A DNA stretch of 64,000 nucleotides, taken from NCBI GenBank assembly GCA_029204225.1, contig CM055110.1, positions 21,372,988 through 21,436,987 on the forward strand. Reading direction: 5' to 3'. How positions within the stretch are numbered: the stretch's first letter is position 1; every line of letters begins with the position of its first letter. Positions 44,851 through 57,016 of the stretch are shown here, one piece after another. Source of the DNA: Diphasiastrum complanatum (lineage: Eukaryota; Streptophyta; Lycopodiopsida; Lycopodiales; Lycopodiaceae). The notes under the pieces are model-generated. The model was not told where the DNA came from. It did no database searches and worked only from the letters and a program-made list of their open reading frames with translations. The position numbers and the translations under genes are program-made.

Positions 44851-47176
44851 AGGCAGGACAACTTGTTAGTGACTGCAACAAACTTGTTAGTGAGGTAGTT
44901 CAGAAGAAATCCATGGAATGCCAATCTACTTGCTTCTGCTGATAATGAGGAGCAAGACCATGGGGAAAGACTTCTGAAATGTGTACTCAGCTTTTGTGGA
45001 AGCTATGACTGTGTGATGGGCTTCAGTGGGAGCTGCCTGTGTGTTATGAGCTCTTAAGATCGATTGACTATGTGAAGTGCTAAAATGCATTTGCTATGAG
45101 TGACTACCGACTGTGTGGTAAGTATCTCATTGTGATTGTGATCTGATCCGGACAGATACACAATCAAGTGGGAATGTTAAAGAAATAACATGTGCCATGC
45201 AGATTAGGTTTCTTTAGGGCAACTTAAGTTGTTTTAGGTTAACGTAGGTATGTGTCCGCAATTGCTTCATCTCAAACGTTGTATGAATGGCACAGATAGA
45301 TACATGCATCCATAGCTGCTTAAATAAGCAAATTGGAATCAACATGTACAATGCAAAACTATAACAATTCACCACATGTGTGCTTATGTAGAAAATAGAA
45401 ACACAATTTATTGCATGAATACAATTAGACACAAAGTCACATTTATTGATCTTTGCTAATCATGAAAGCCCTATGAAAGATGGGACCTCTTCAAGCCATT
45501 GATCCATATAAAATAGTTCAACGAATAATCAAGTACTTTCACATCGAATTGATAGAACTGAGTTTTGACACATCTATCCCTAGTTATGCACCAACAAGTG
45601 AGCAGAGATTTGGCATGCACTTTTGTGCACACGCACACAAATATATCTATTACAACTCTAGCATTAGCAGTTCTAGTTCGCTTGTGGTAGAAAAGTTTAA
45701 TTCATGCATATTTTTAAAAGCATGGAAGTGCTTAAATGTTCGTTAAAATTTCATGGTGTTGTTCTTCCATTTTTTGAGGCCCTAAAGTTAAACTCAATTA
45801 TGGTTTTTGTTTTTCGTTTTTACAAAGCCTATCCAAAATATATCTCAAATATGTTTTCTATATTCATAATATTAGAAATTCTTTGACTCTTACATCTATT
45901 GGCTCTCATTTTGGCCATTGTTCATGATACCAAATAGCTTAAATGATCTCAATATAAATGTAAGTTCATCGCATTGCATTGTGCTCTGTTTTCAAGAACT
46001 CTCAAAAATCAAATTCCTAATTCTAAGCCCAGGATTCAAGGGAAAAACTGACTATAACCTTGGTTTTTTTTTTCATCCATGCCATCAATAAAAATTCCAA
46101 GATACTTTTCATGATACTTCAAACATTTGTTTTCTGTGCTTTGAAAACTTTGCTCTTTGTTCAGCTTGTTGTTCTCGATGCACTTTAAGAGCTTCATTCA
46201 CCTTACCTACATATTAAAAAATTTCAAAAGTCATTTCAAAGTAACCAGAGAAATCACAATAAAAAACTATGCAAGAAGTTTACTATCAGTACCTTTATCT
46301 ATACTCAACTTTGCATTTTGCCTTTGTACTTTGAGCGATGCACATATAGTGCATACTCCCATCCTCACCTTCCTTGGAATAAATACGTTGTTAAAATAGT
46401 GTTTCCAAAGCTTGGTGAAATGCCTAGCTCATTTCCAAAAACCATTTCTTCCCTGTAAATATTGTAAACCTCACGCCTTGTAAAATTGTTTGTTAGATCC
46501 TGCCAATAGTTGGCATAATCTTGGCATGAAAACTAAAATAGCTCTCCATCCAAGATATAGATAAATTTTCAATTGGACCAACTTCATGATTGTATCAAGG
46601 ATTGTAAATAGAAGCATTTTACAAAGCCTCTCATGCAATCTACCAAGTCTTGAATTTCTAATAGAATGAACATCCTTGACTGCATTTCTACAAACAATGG
46701 AATGTCTCAAGTTGTACTCCATTTGATCTTTGATGTCTGGCTTTAGTGCAGACGTAAGAACACCTCTTGCTCTTCTCGATTAAGACTCAGTAAGATCCTA
46801 ATGACTTTTTATCACCTCTCATTTTCTCCCACGTGACCTAGGAAGCATAGCATTCTTCTGTTTTCATTCTTCTCTCTTAGCGGGCGACTATTCTCTCACA
46901 ACGAGCTCTTTCACTATGATAAACAGTCCGGGAGATTCCGGAGAGATGGCCAGGTACTCGACTATGTATATTTGGAGCATAGAATGTTTTGATTCCTTAA
47001 AGATGCTTTAGCCATTTAAGATACCTTTAGCTAAGAATAGTTCGACATTTAGTAATAACTCATTTTTCATCACTTGGGTCATTTGCGATTCATAAAATAA
47101 TGTAGATTTTGTGTTTCAAATAGATCAATTCATTTTACGCATTTTTGAATAATCATTTTGAGCATCCCATGCCAGA
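44851..47176. other. Unassigned AT-rich region
   Basis: Short frames only. One minus-strand frame (46,471-46,722, 83 residues) looks protein-like but matches nothing I know. No LTR ends or RNA genes seen. Confidence 0.35.
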
Positions 47177-47566
47177 GATCGATATGTGGTATCGTTCTCA
47201 GGTATCATATACTGCCAATGATACGATGGATCGATACCACGTATTGACTTGCCATATCATTTGTTAAAAGAGACATCCTGTCATAATAGACTCATTTGTA
47301 TACAAAGTCTTCGATTATGAAGAAAATGTTTAAGTAAACAAAAGACTCAATGATAGCTACAAATTTCGAAAGATGCTACTTAATTGATGGGCTCGGTTTA
47401 GATATAGTTGAAGATAATACAATAAATTGATACTGGGTATCGATTTGTTGTATCATTTCGGTAAATTGCATGCAAGCTCAATACGTCGTATTGTTTTCTC
47501 GTATTATGTTGCTATCTATTTATTGAAATAAGAAATGATACAAGAGATCGATACCCGGTATCGATC
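47177..47566. repeat. Array of five palindromic GATAC-n-GTATC motifs
   Basis: Near-palindromes at 47,177-47,194, 47,231-47,247, 47,426-47,444, 47,478-47,493 and 47,546-47,566. The last is a 21-bp perfect palindrome apart from its centre: GATCGATACC, C, GGTATCGATC. The spacers between them are unrelated, so this is not a simple tandem repeat. Confidence 0.7.
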
Positions 47567-48756
47567 TTTGGTCTTCCCAAAGGTGATGGTGACTCACCCG
47601 CAAAAGTGTCCACCATCCGTGTGATAATCCATAGCCAAAAAAATCAGTCGTAGCAAACATTTATGAAGAGATAACTTTTCATTCATACGAGGCATATCAG
47701 TGGGCTATCATCACAAAAGGTGATAAACTATGCTTGGTCATGTCCAGAAATAAAGGTATAGCTGCTTTTGGTGGACAAAAAATGCTTGGTCAAATCCGTG
47801 ATATCTCCTATGACGAGGACGACGAGTCCATATTTGTTTTAGGCACAAGACGTATATGAGGATGCAAGAACAGATGATGATCCGACTAAACTACTCATCT
47901 TGGGAGCAAGTACTGCTGGACTATCCCCAATCTAGTTACAAGGAGCCCTTGAAGCATTTTTATATTGCTTTCAAGAATATTGTGAGTTTGATTTTTCTCT
48001 CTTATGAATAACATATCATGTTCATGATTATTTATGTAACTCAAATTCGTATTTGCGTACATAATTTGACAAGCTTATTGATTTGTGCTATCAAAAATCA
48101 AGGGCAAATCCTCAGGCTCTGAATTTCCAATTCCAGGCAATTTTTGTGGCTCATATGGATTTGGCCTGCTCGGAGAAGGAGAGGAGAATTCTGATGGATG
48201 TGAGTTCCGATGTTGATCCACACCTCAGATCATTGAGCACCTTCTAAGCACTTTTGAGATGATGTTTGTAGGTTATTTTTCATTGTTATAGACAAATGTC
48301 GAGTGGCACGACATTGTCGCAAGAGAAATGCCACCAATGTCTTGTCGTTCCTAGCTGTTACCTAAAAGCTGCAATTTACAGATATCTCTCATGCTGTCAT
48401 TAGAGAAAATATGGGCCCAAAGAGGGCCTTATAAGAAATACCATGTAGGAGAGAGAGAAATAACTATAAAGTAATTAAATATCATTTTCTAACTTCTTTA
48501 CGCATCTGCCTGCACTTCTTTCCATGTAAATGAATGCACCTTAGTTTAGTCACATCAAACTTCACTGGTGTTTAACCACAGTTTAAATATAATTTTTCAA
48601 AATGCTGAAATATTCCCTCCCGATAGTTGGGAACACTCAAAAATTTGAATTAGGAGTGATATTTATGAAAAAAGCCTATGCCATCTCTATCTCCAGCAGA
48701 GTCGTTAGCACCATCTCCAGCTTTGTTATTGTCATTGTGTTGTTTGTTACTATACT
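47567..48756. other. Unassigned; possible left flank of the transposase-like gene
   Basis: A plus-strand frame around 47,690-47,850 (AYQWAIITKGDKLCLVMSRN) reads like protein but has stops and no recognised domain. No terminal inverted repeat could be found here by eye. Confidence 0.3.
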
Positions 48757-51271
48757 TTGGGTTACTGTGAGAATTTGATGCTCTATGGGAATGCACATTC
48801 AATGCAAAGAATACATTATTTGGAAGAGGAATCAAGGAAAATATCAAAGGAGTGCGAAGAAAAATCTACAAAGATGAAAACTTGTTTGGATGAAAACGAG
48901 ATGCTCAAGGAGGTTGAAATCTTCTTTGCATCATTATACAACTAGTAATGATGAGATAAAAATTGCATTTCAATCCATGCGTATCTCATATTTGTCTCTT
49001 GTTAAAGATATGGATGTGCTCAATAGAAAGGTCCGAAGCAACAAGAGGAAAAGACTAGTAAACAAGGATATATGTGATCTATCATCCAGAGGAGGTCATA
49101 GAAAAAGATGAATCCGTGCATTCAAGTAAGTTATAACATATTTGGTATTGAATATTGCTTGAACTTTTTGATTCATTCATAATCACTAATTTTGTTATTT
49201 ATTCATTTCAACTTTCTATTGATTTGCTTATTATATACTGCTGTGAATATTATGAGTGTCCTAATTTCTACTGACATTTTCATGAATATTATGTTTGCAC
49301 TTCAGATCAGCATTGGTTGTTGAAGACTATTTGGCCAATGAGATTTCAATTGGAAACTCACTAGGCTCTATCTTGACTTCTAAATCTATGAAATCAATGT
49401 TAAATAATAACAAATTGAAAAAGATTAAGGCTTCAGTTACTGATAGCATTATGGATGAAGTTGAAAAAATATTAGACACTACATTGCAGGGGGCATGTGA
49501 CTTTTCTAGCATCAGTAGGGAAGCATATGCAACAATGTTTAAGATGATAAAGGAGACATTTGCACAGGTAAATATTAAAAAGTTTCCAATCCCACGACCC
49601 TTTCATCTTAAAAAAAACGAGACATGTTAAACCATGGTATGCAGACAATAGTTGGTAATCCATCTCATATCAATGAAGTGTATTGCTCGAAAGGAGAAAG
49701 TCTAGCATATAACAGTTTCAACAATTTATTTATTGACATTAATCAGTTATTAACATTCATCATAAATTTTTACGGTATTACAAATGAGAATGTCAATAAC
49801 AAGTTGATAGTTGTTCTCAAGTTAGATGAGTCTGAAATTATAAAAGGACAAAAATTGGAAAGAGTCAGTCTCACAATAATGAATGGAGCACTTTCAAATT
49901 TAGAAGACTAAAAGGGCTCAATTTCAGTGTTCAATCAGAAAATGATATCTGGTGATTGGCAGCATTTCAGGTATAGCAGCTCCTTCACATAATAAATAGG
50001 GATAATCATTTGAATATGGATTTCATATCTAAAATCTTCTCTGTGTTAATATTATGAAGCTAATCACATTTTTGTATTCTCTTATAGGTGCTGAAAGAAG
50101 AGCATAACATTCTCTCATGGATATTTAATAGAACATCATATCCTACCACCATAAAAGATCACATGGAGGGACTTCCACTCAATATTCTTGGAATTGGCAC
50201 TTTCAACATTGAATGGCATTTAGCAAGAGATCTGAAGACATTAAAATGTATGTTCAATGTATCTCAAGGTGCTAACTCTAAACACCCTTGTTTGTACTGC
50301 ATGAAAACAACAAAAGACATGACAAGGAGTATAGGAATATCAAGAGATCAAGAAGATCCTAATTGAAAACATGTACTACCGATTCCTCTACAAAATGTTC
50401 ATATTTGTACATTGCATGCGGAAGTGCGTATTATAGAAATAATAATATATCTTCACATCTTGTTTGCATGGAATTCCGAGCCAGAGGCCTCTGCAAAGGA
50501 AGCTATTTCTAGATTAGAGGATGTGTTGTACAAAGCAGGCTTACATAAAGGCCACGTTAAAATTAAAAAAGATGACAAGCTATCAGGTAAAACAAGATAT
50601 ATTCCATGCAAGCCGAGCATTGGAGAATCTAAAGCTCGCAAATTTTTATCCAATTATTCTGGCAAACAATCTAAGGTTCAATACATGGTTTGGAAAGAAA
50701 TTATAGCAGCAACTCAAGATTTCGAAGAAGAAGGTTCTACTCGTATACACAAAGTAGAAGTTTGGAAAAAGTTACACAACATGGTGAAATACTTGAGAAA
50801 AGATAAATTTTCAAATATTGATGTCCAAATGATACAGAAAACAACCAATGAATTTGTGGATGCAGTTCAAAGTGCATGGGGTGTTGATCATATAACACAT
50901 TATATGGTAAGATTTTGATTTTACACTACAATAGACAAATATGTGTAATTAAATTAAATACTTTTGGTACTGATTTAGATTATGTTTTTATGACATGCAA
51001 CACATATTATGACATCATTCGACATTCTTTGCAAGAAATAGTGGAATTCTTAGCATATGGTCATCGCAAGGAATGGAAAAATCTCATTGGCAAGCAAGAG
51101 TGGCATTTCATAAAAGTACACAACATGGTGGGACTAGCACAAAAAACAGCTATATACTGCAACTTTTCCAATGGTTTTACAGAAGAATCCAAATTCGTCA
51201 TAATACAAAAATCGACGGATTATAAAAAATTTCAAAAAGCATGCAAATTTATACAAGCTTGTTGGCTATAG
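48757..51271 (+). mobile_element. Transposase-like gene of an unclassified DNA element, multi-exon, decayed
   Basis: Exon blocks: 48,757-49,130 (coiled-coil-like YLEEESRKISKECEEKSTKM, frameshift near 48,905, donor GTAAGTTA); 49,306-49,567 (SALVVEDYLANEISIGNSLG, donor CAG|GTAAAT); about 49,644-49,970 (LIVVLKLDESEIIKGQKLER, then FSVQSENDIW after a frameshift); 50,088-50,906 (GIGTFNIEWHLARDLKTLKC, HPCLYC, VHICTLHAEVRIIE, DHITHYM); and a tail (50,915-51,271). The layout has an acidic residue in LKLDES, then a second in LARDLKTLKCM before a C..C pair. It resembles DDE-type transposase proteins seen in several eukaryotic lineages, but I cannot name the superfamily. One internal stop (50,365) and two frameshifts show decay. 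It converges on the minus-strand gene to its right. Confidence 0.4.
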
Positions 51272-51331
51272 ACACACAATAAAATTTTGTATAATAAATA
51301 GAAATATTTACAAAGTACAATTCAGCAGTAT

Positions 51332-53339
51332 CTAATTTGCTTCCGATATTTTTTCCAATGAAAGTTGCAACTTAGAATCATGCACCAATTTTCTTCTTTC
51401 GTATGGATCCAATAGCTCATAGTTTTCATACTTACTCAGATCAACGTAAGCAGCATACACTGCAAAATGAGACGATCTGCGCATGGAATTCACTGGTCCA
51501 TATCCTAAAATTTTCACCGCAATAGTTTTCTTTACAAAAATTATTTTATGCAGCTTATTGAAATTATGTCCTCCAAGAAAATGAGATAGTGCCTTGATTG
51601 CCACAATCATAGTTTCACCATGTTGATGAAACTTTGAATGGGCAACACTTATCTCATTATTCTTGAAGGACTTCAGATAGGGCTCCAGTGCATGATCTCT
51701 TGAAAATTCTCCAGCAGAAAATCTCTGCCCTCCTCGACAAATTGCAAAATCATCAAGGAAAATCGTTTTCGAAAATGATAAAAAACAAAGTGAGCTCCAG
51801 TATATAATCTGACATAACAAATCTACTAGTACTTGATAAGAGACAAAAACTTACGCATTCGGCTTTGTCTTCTCTGATTATTGCCTCTCCATCAATATTA
51901 TGTCCACCTTTCGATGTCAATATTGTTGGTGAATAGACAGTTGGATGTGGAAAACCAAGTTGACTTTGGATTCTAAGAAACTCTTCCTCAGAAGGTAGAT
52001 CATCTTCTTTGTTGCGCATTTCTTCCACAGCCATTCCAAGCAATCTTTCTCTGAATAAAACTTATCATTATGTACATCGTCAACACCAGAGAGAAGATCA
52101 TCAGCATCAAAATCAATTATATCCGAAAATTCATCAAGCTCTTTGCTCAAAATGCAAAGAGTCTCAACTTCAGTCAAGTAAAAAAGATCCGATATATCCG
52201 ATATTGTCAAAAAAAAATTATTATCTATATGATAAGTAGGCAAAGTGATAGGATTTATCAGAAGGAGAAAGGGTAGTGAGTGGTCTAGGGCCTATAAAAG
52301 TAGCCCTATTTCAAGCAGGACAAAAATCAGAACAATCATCTTAATTAGCATTCGTATTAATAAAAAAAGTATTTATATCTACAATCTTTGACTTTTCAGA
52401 CTTTGTACCACTAGAAGAAGTTGCTTCAGAAGTGGAGGGCACAACCTCTGAATCTTCAGAAATATGTAACAAAAGGAAAAAAAACAAAAGCAAACTGAAA
52501 ATCGACAAATCTACATTTTTTTATTATGAATTGGACACTCATCTACAGACTTGAAATCATTATGTAACTTGGTAAACATTCTGTCAAACTTAGCTTTATA
52601 GATATGCTTGTCAAGTGCCACCAAGTACTGATAATGAATCATGTCCTTATTTTGAGATCTGAATAGCGGAGTACTGAGCAGAGACTTAAATCTGAGATAT
52701 ATCTCAGAAAATGCCTCCACACCAGGGCCCTCAGTTATAGAAGGTAGAATAAAAAGAAAAGAAGAAAAAAAAGATTTGAAATAGTCCAACCTATCAACAA
52801 TACCAAATTCATTAAAAAAAGAAAACAAACTGGATTCAAAATTAGTCATTTTAAACAAAAATAACAGAACTAAAGTTCCAAATATCGTTGTCAGGTGCAA
52901 ACTGCAGGTTTGTGGTTTCAGGTAGGAATTCGCCCATTAGAGAAACTTAGAGCCCAACGAGGGCCTTTGAAAAAGATGATTTTTTAGTTTTTTTCTTATT
53001 TTTGTTGCCATGTGGACCAATTGAAACCTTAGCTTCGGGGTTCTACGTAACGTAGAATTTTCCAAATATCAATAAAATAAAAACTTTTTAAATATATTGT
53101 TGTTTCGTCGGGCAGCATGTAGAAATGCTATTGGTTGATGAGGCCTGCCCTTCCAGCTCATCACTTCCCGAAGAGACCCAAAAATATTGAAAATTAATAT
53201 AACAGATGGTTGAGATGAGAAAATCGATGTACCATTAATGTATATGCATTGTCAAACCATGGTTAACAGGGATAACCAGAGTTAATTTGTGGCGCCAAAT
53301 AGATCAGTGTTTCAAATTTCGACAACTTTTCTCAGATTC
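51332..53339 (-). pseudogene. 3' half of the minus-strand histone-fold-associated gene
   Basis: Three minus-strand blocks: 52,900-52,511 (EFGIVDRLDYFKSFFSSF.., KAKFDRMFTKLHNDFKSV), 52,243-51,860 (acidic: ELDEFSDIIDFDADDLLSGV, then EEMRNKEDDLPSEEEFLR, split by a frameshift) and 51,770-51,332 (HQHGETMIVAIKALSHFLGG, VDLSKYENYELLDPYERRKL). I recognise no domain. They lie on the strand and side expected for continuation of the gene at 58.0-59.8 kb once the copia element 53,340-57,717 is removed. The 3' end faces the transposase-like gene about 60 bp away. Confidence 0.4.
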
Positions 53340-54038
53340 TGTGAAAGTACTGTAATTTAGGACCATAAATGAATCTACAATAGATCCACAAGAGTGATTG
53401 GATGCTTGCTTGACAATCTATCAAAAAACTAGACACAAAAAAGTTGATCTAGATTGGCAATTTGACAAACAACAAGCATTAACAATCAAAAGCATTGATC
53501 AACAATGAAATCCGAGCCCACACGTGTGTACTACAAGCTGTAGTACGGCCTTCAACCTGAGAAACAAGTAGAAATTGATTTGGTTTCATTTGGATCACAA
53601 AAACTCAATGTACTTAGTGAACTAGCTTGAGATTGCCAATGAGCTCCAAAAAAATTTCTATCTTCTCACTATGGGAGCTTGGGATACATAGCAAATTCGA
53701 CTTCCTTCTTGAAGTTAGGTGGATTTCCAGCATGTAATAAGGAAGTTAACTCACCCTTCTTGACATAAAATGAAACCCTAGTCTATTTCCTAGAGTTATG
53801 CTTGGTCTGTAGCTAGTTGGTCAAATTTTCACCTTAAACTTAGGTGTAGGTCCTATAAAGTAGAGATGACCACCAAATAGACATGACTAACTCTCTTGAC
53901 TTGACCTAACCTATATTAGGAGTGGGTTGCCAGGCATCTTGGCCTTACATGTGAGGAACCCAATTATACACAATATTTACAATGTTCTACATGGTTTTTG
54001 ATCAAGCTAGATTTGCCAATTTTTGGCAATTCTTCACA
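53340..54038 (-). mobile_element. 3' LTR of the minus-strand copia element (699 bp)
   Basis: On the plus strand it reads TGTGAAAGTAC...TTCTTCACA. The mate at 57,017 differs at many positions, so this insertion is older than the one at 36.6 kb. Confidence 0.9.
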
Positions 54039-54246
54039 CTCCTCAAATTTAGCTTGATCTATCTACAACTCTCTTTCTAGATGAATGAATACTTTTAGAA
54101 GTGTCTAGAAAATCCAGCTACAAACAAGGAACTTTTGAGACTCCAATAGAGAATGATGTCCATGAAGGATCTTTCACCACCTCTTAAAGGATCCCTTACA
54201 AGATGTTCCAAATATGTGTCTATATACATGTAGCACACTTCAAAAA

Positions 54247-55461
54247 CTATACATCATGCCAAGCCATAGATTCCAAGGCATTTTGTGCACTTGAAGATAC
54301 ATCAATAAAACTATTAAGTGCATACATAATATTGCCAAAGACAACTTGCCTTGCTTGGTCCATATGATTGAGCCTAGATGGCTCCATCTTGATACTCAAG
54401 GTTCTTCTTGGAGTCCTCGGGTCTTGAGCTTGCTCCTCTACTTGACTTGACTCCAAACCATCAATGAATTGAATAAGGTGTTGATCCAAAGGTGCTTCTT
54501 CAAGTTTACAAATCTTCCACTTTTGAAAGATCACATTTCCATTATTGAAAACTTCTTTGATGGAAAACAAGTAGATTCTACACTCTCTACTTGAAGAGCA
54601 AAACACTACCATTATTCCTATCATTGAAATAGGATAATGTTTGGTCCTTACATTGGAATGATCATGCTCAAAGCATGTGGACCCAAAGATTTCCAATACA
54701 AATGATGTTTCATCTTTTATGACACTATTCAAACCATTACAGAAATAGTTATCCAATGAAATTGCTTTATCAACAACAAATGGAGATTTGAAAGCATCTA
54801 ATTTCATTGTCTTGTCATAAAGAGTACTAAGCACCATAGATCTTAAAGATAAGCAACAAGTCACTCCATGTCTACTAATACTATCTAACAAGTACTCAAA
54901 GATAGTAGACTCTCCAATGCTCACCACCCTTGCAAGATGCATGCTTGAATGGACAATTTGCATGCAATTTGATGACTCGGCCATTGTCATTGAGGACTCC
55001 CTTGGAACTCTCAAGCTTTGAGGCTGATCCTCAAGATCCTCCTCCTTTTGATGCTCCTCCTCAATGCAAGCAAGATCACACTTTGCCACGATCTCCTCTT
55101 GAGTGATCTCCTCCTTTGCCAAGCTCATTCTTTCAAAAGCAACACTAGCTTCCAACTTAAACAATCTTCCATGTTTAAATCCCTTTGCAATGCAGACATC
55201 ATTCTTCAAGATGAAGCAAACATCATGCTTAAAGTGGACATCCAAACCACTTTCTAAGAGTAGACCAACACTAAGCATATTCTTGGTGATTGATGGTACA
55301 TAAAGGACATTTTCTAGATCCATGCATTTTGAGGATTCTAGACACAAAGAGATGGTGCCAACACCATCTATCCTACACTCTTCATCACTTACAGTATTGA
55401 CAAACTTTTTAGAAGTATTGAAAGCGTGTAAGGTTGAGAAAAAGTCCTTTTCACAAGACAT
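54247..55461 (-). CDS. Rearranged copia ORF: protease flank, integrase tail and RT linker without catalytic core (404 aa)
   Basis: 404 uninterrupted codons. It starts in the protease region (GASSHMSCEKDFFSTL; the catalytic Asp-Ser has been lost at the gag junction) and has LENVLYVPSITKNMLSVG and CIAKGFKHGRLFKL, as in the intact element. It then skips the integrase zinc site and DDE core and resumes with EIFGSTCFEH..., NGNVIFQ, and the linker DPRTPRRTL....EPSRLNHM. It ends before RT. So pol has been reduced to a scaffold of non-catalytic pieces while staying open. The alternative is chance survival of a deletion copy. Confidence 0.55.
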   Translation of the reverse strand: MSCEKDFFSTLHAFNTSKKFVNTVSDEECRIDGVGTISLCLESSKCMDLENVLYVPSITKNMLSVGLLLESGLDVHFKHDVCFILKNDVCIAKGFKHGRLFKLEASVAFERMSLAKEEITQEEIVAKCDLACIEEEHQKEEDLEDQPQSLRVPRESSMTMAESSNCMQIVHSSMHLARVVSIGESTIFEYLLDSISRHGVTCCLSLRSMVLSTLYDKTMKLDAFKSPFVVDKAISLDNYFCNGLNSVIKDETSFVLEIFGSTCFEHDHSNVRTKHYPISMIGIMVVFCSSSRECRIYLFSIKEVFNNGNVIFQKWKICKLEEAPLDQHLIQFIDGLESSQVEEQAQDPRTPRRTLSIKMEPSRLNHMDQARQVVFGNIMYALNSFIDVSSSAQNALESMAWHDV

Positions 55462-56237
55462 GTGGGAGCTAGCCCCAATTTCTGCTTTGACTTGTCCGTT
55501 GAGCTTGATGCATCATCCTCTTCTTTGGCCACCTTTGGATGTTTCTTCTTTCCATTGGTCTTATTTTTGCCCTTGAATGAGAAACTGGCTTTCTCATCAC
55601 CATCCTGCAAAGACAATGAACTCATTCTTGCCTTCGTGTGGAGCATCCTACACTCTTCAGCCACTAATACACTGCGAAGTTTTTCTATAGTTGGCAAAGT
55701 GTCTTGGATGGCAAAACTTTGGAACAAATTTGCAAAGTCATCTCCTAGACCATTAAGGACAATTTGTACAAGCTCTCCATCATGAATCTTCTCTCCAATG
55801 GAAGCCAACTCCCTATTTAGAGACTTGATTTTGAGTACATAATCCTGTGCACTCTCCTCACTTCTCTTCATGCTTTGCAAAATCTGATTTCTAAGCATGA
55901 GTACTCTTGAAGTGTTACTAGATTCATAGATTGGTTTTAAAGACTCCCCAGCCTCTTTAGCACTAATATATGCTGATACTTCTCTCAACAAATCATTGCT
56001 CACATTCATCTTCACAAAATGAAGTGCAAGCCTAGATCTCTTCTTGTATCTAGCTAACTCTTGTGCACCTAGAGGTTCATCTTCATCTTCAATCAAGAAC
56101 TCATGAAGGTCTTGGAGCACCAAGATTGACTCCATCCTAACCTTCCAAATAGCATAATTTGTAGAATTCAATCTCTCACTAGTTTCTAGAAGGTATGCTC
56201 CAACAGATCCCATCTTACTAGTGACTTCTACAAACAA
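55462..56237 (-). CDS. Copia gag without zinc knuckle
   Basis: Minus-strand frame from 56,237 (the element's likely start is MGSVGAYLLETSERLNSTNY, nine codons in). It is the copia gag (DUF4219/UBN2) up to DDASSSTDKSK, closely matching gag of the 36.6 kb element and open where that copy has its amber (GEKIHDGEL here). A deletion then joins it to the protease region and removes the CX2CX4HX4C knuckle. The tail to 55,389 is out-of-frame readthrough. Confidence 0.75.
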
Positions 56238-56261
56238 GAAACAGATTTGATTGACTTGAAA

Positions 56262-56583
56262 CTCACAAAGGTCTCACACTTGTAGTGTTTCACTCAAATT
56301 TGATTTCTAATCCAACAAATGGACTTATAATCACAGTTCTATCACTCCCTCACAAAGCTGGAATGAAGATAAGATGAAGTGAAAACTACTTCCAAACAAA
56401 TCTTGCCAAGAAATGGATTTAATTGTCTTTAGAAGCTCACTAAGGTCTCTCTCTTGTAGTTTTTCACTCAAATTAGATTTCTAATCCAACAAATGGACTT
56501 ATTATCTCAGTCCTAGCACTCCCTCACAAAGTTGGAATGAAGATAAGATGATGTGAAATCTACTTACAATCTAATCTTGTCAA
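56262..56583 (-). repeat. 174-bp tandem duplication in the element's leader
   Basis: Copies at 56,262-56,409 and 56,436-56,583 share TTCTAATCCAACAAATGGAC and GGAATGAAGATAAGATGA. The full-length element has a single copy before its gag. Confidence 0.85.
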
Positions 56584-57003
56584 TTTTGGCTATTTTGGAC
56601 AAAAAAAATGACTTAATCTCTTTCTTCCTTCTTGGTGTACTTTCAAGACCTGTTTTTAACCTTAATAGGACTTGAACTCAGCCTAGAATAATTAGATTTT
56701 TTCAAACAAATTCAAATCTAATCAATGGCAAATGATCTTGGTAGATTATCCTAGGATCTCCACCAGAAATTACACCAACAGCTCACAAATTGAATTTTTT
56801 TGGATCAAATGAATACCATGCATTAAATGCAGGTTCAAAGGTGCCCATGCATGTGGACAGTATGGATTTGGACCCCTACCAAGTTTGGAATCAAATCTCC
56901 TGACCAAAATCAAGATTCTAGCTTGCCCTCTCAATACTAGTTTTTAGCACCAAAACTTGCTAAAAATATTTGCATTAGATCAATGGATTATGCTCTTGTA
57001 CTT

Positions 57004-57016
57004 GGCTCTGATACCA
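57004..57016 (-). other. Primer binding site (tRNA-iMet) of the minus-strand copia element
   Basis: TGGTATCAGAGCC on the minus strand, directly inside the 5' LTR. Confidence 0.93.
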
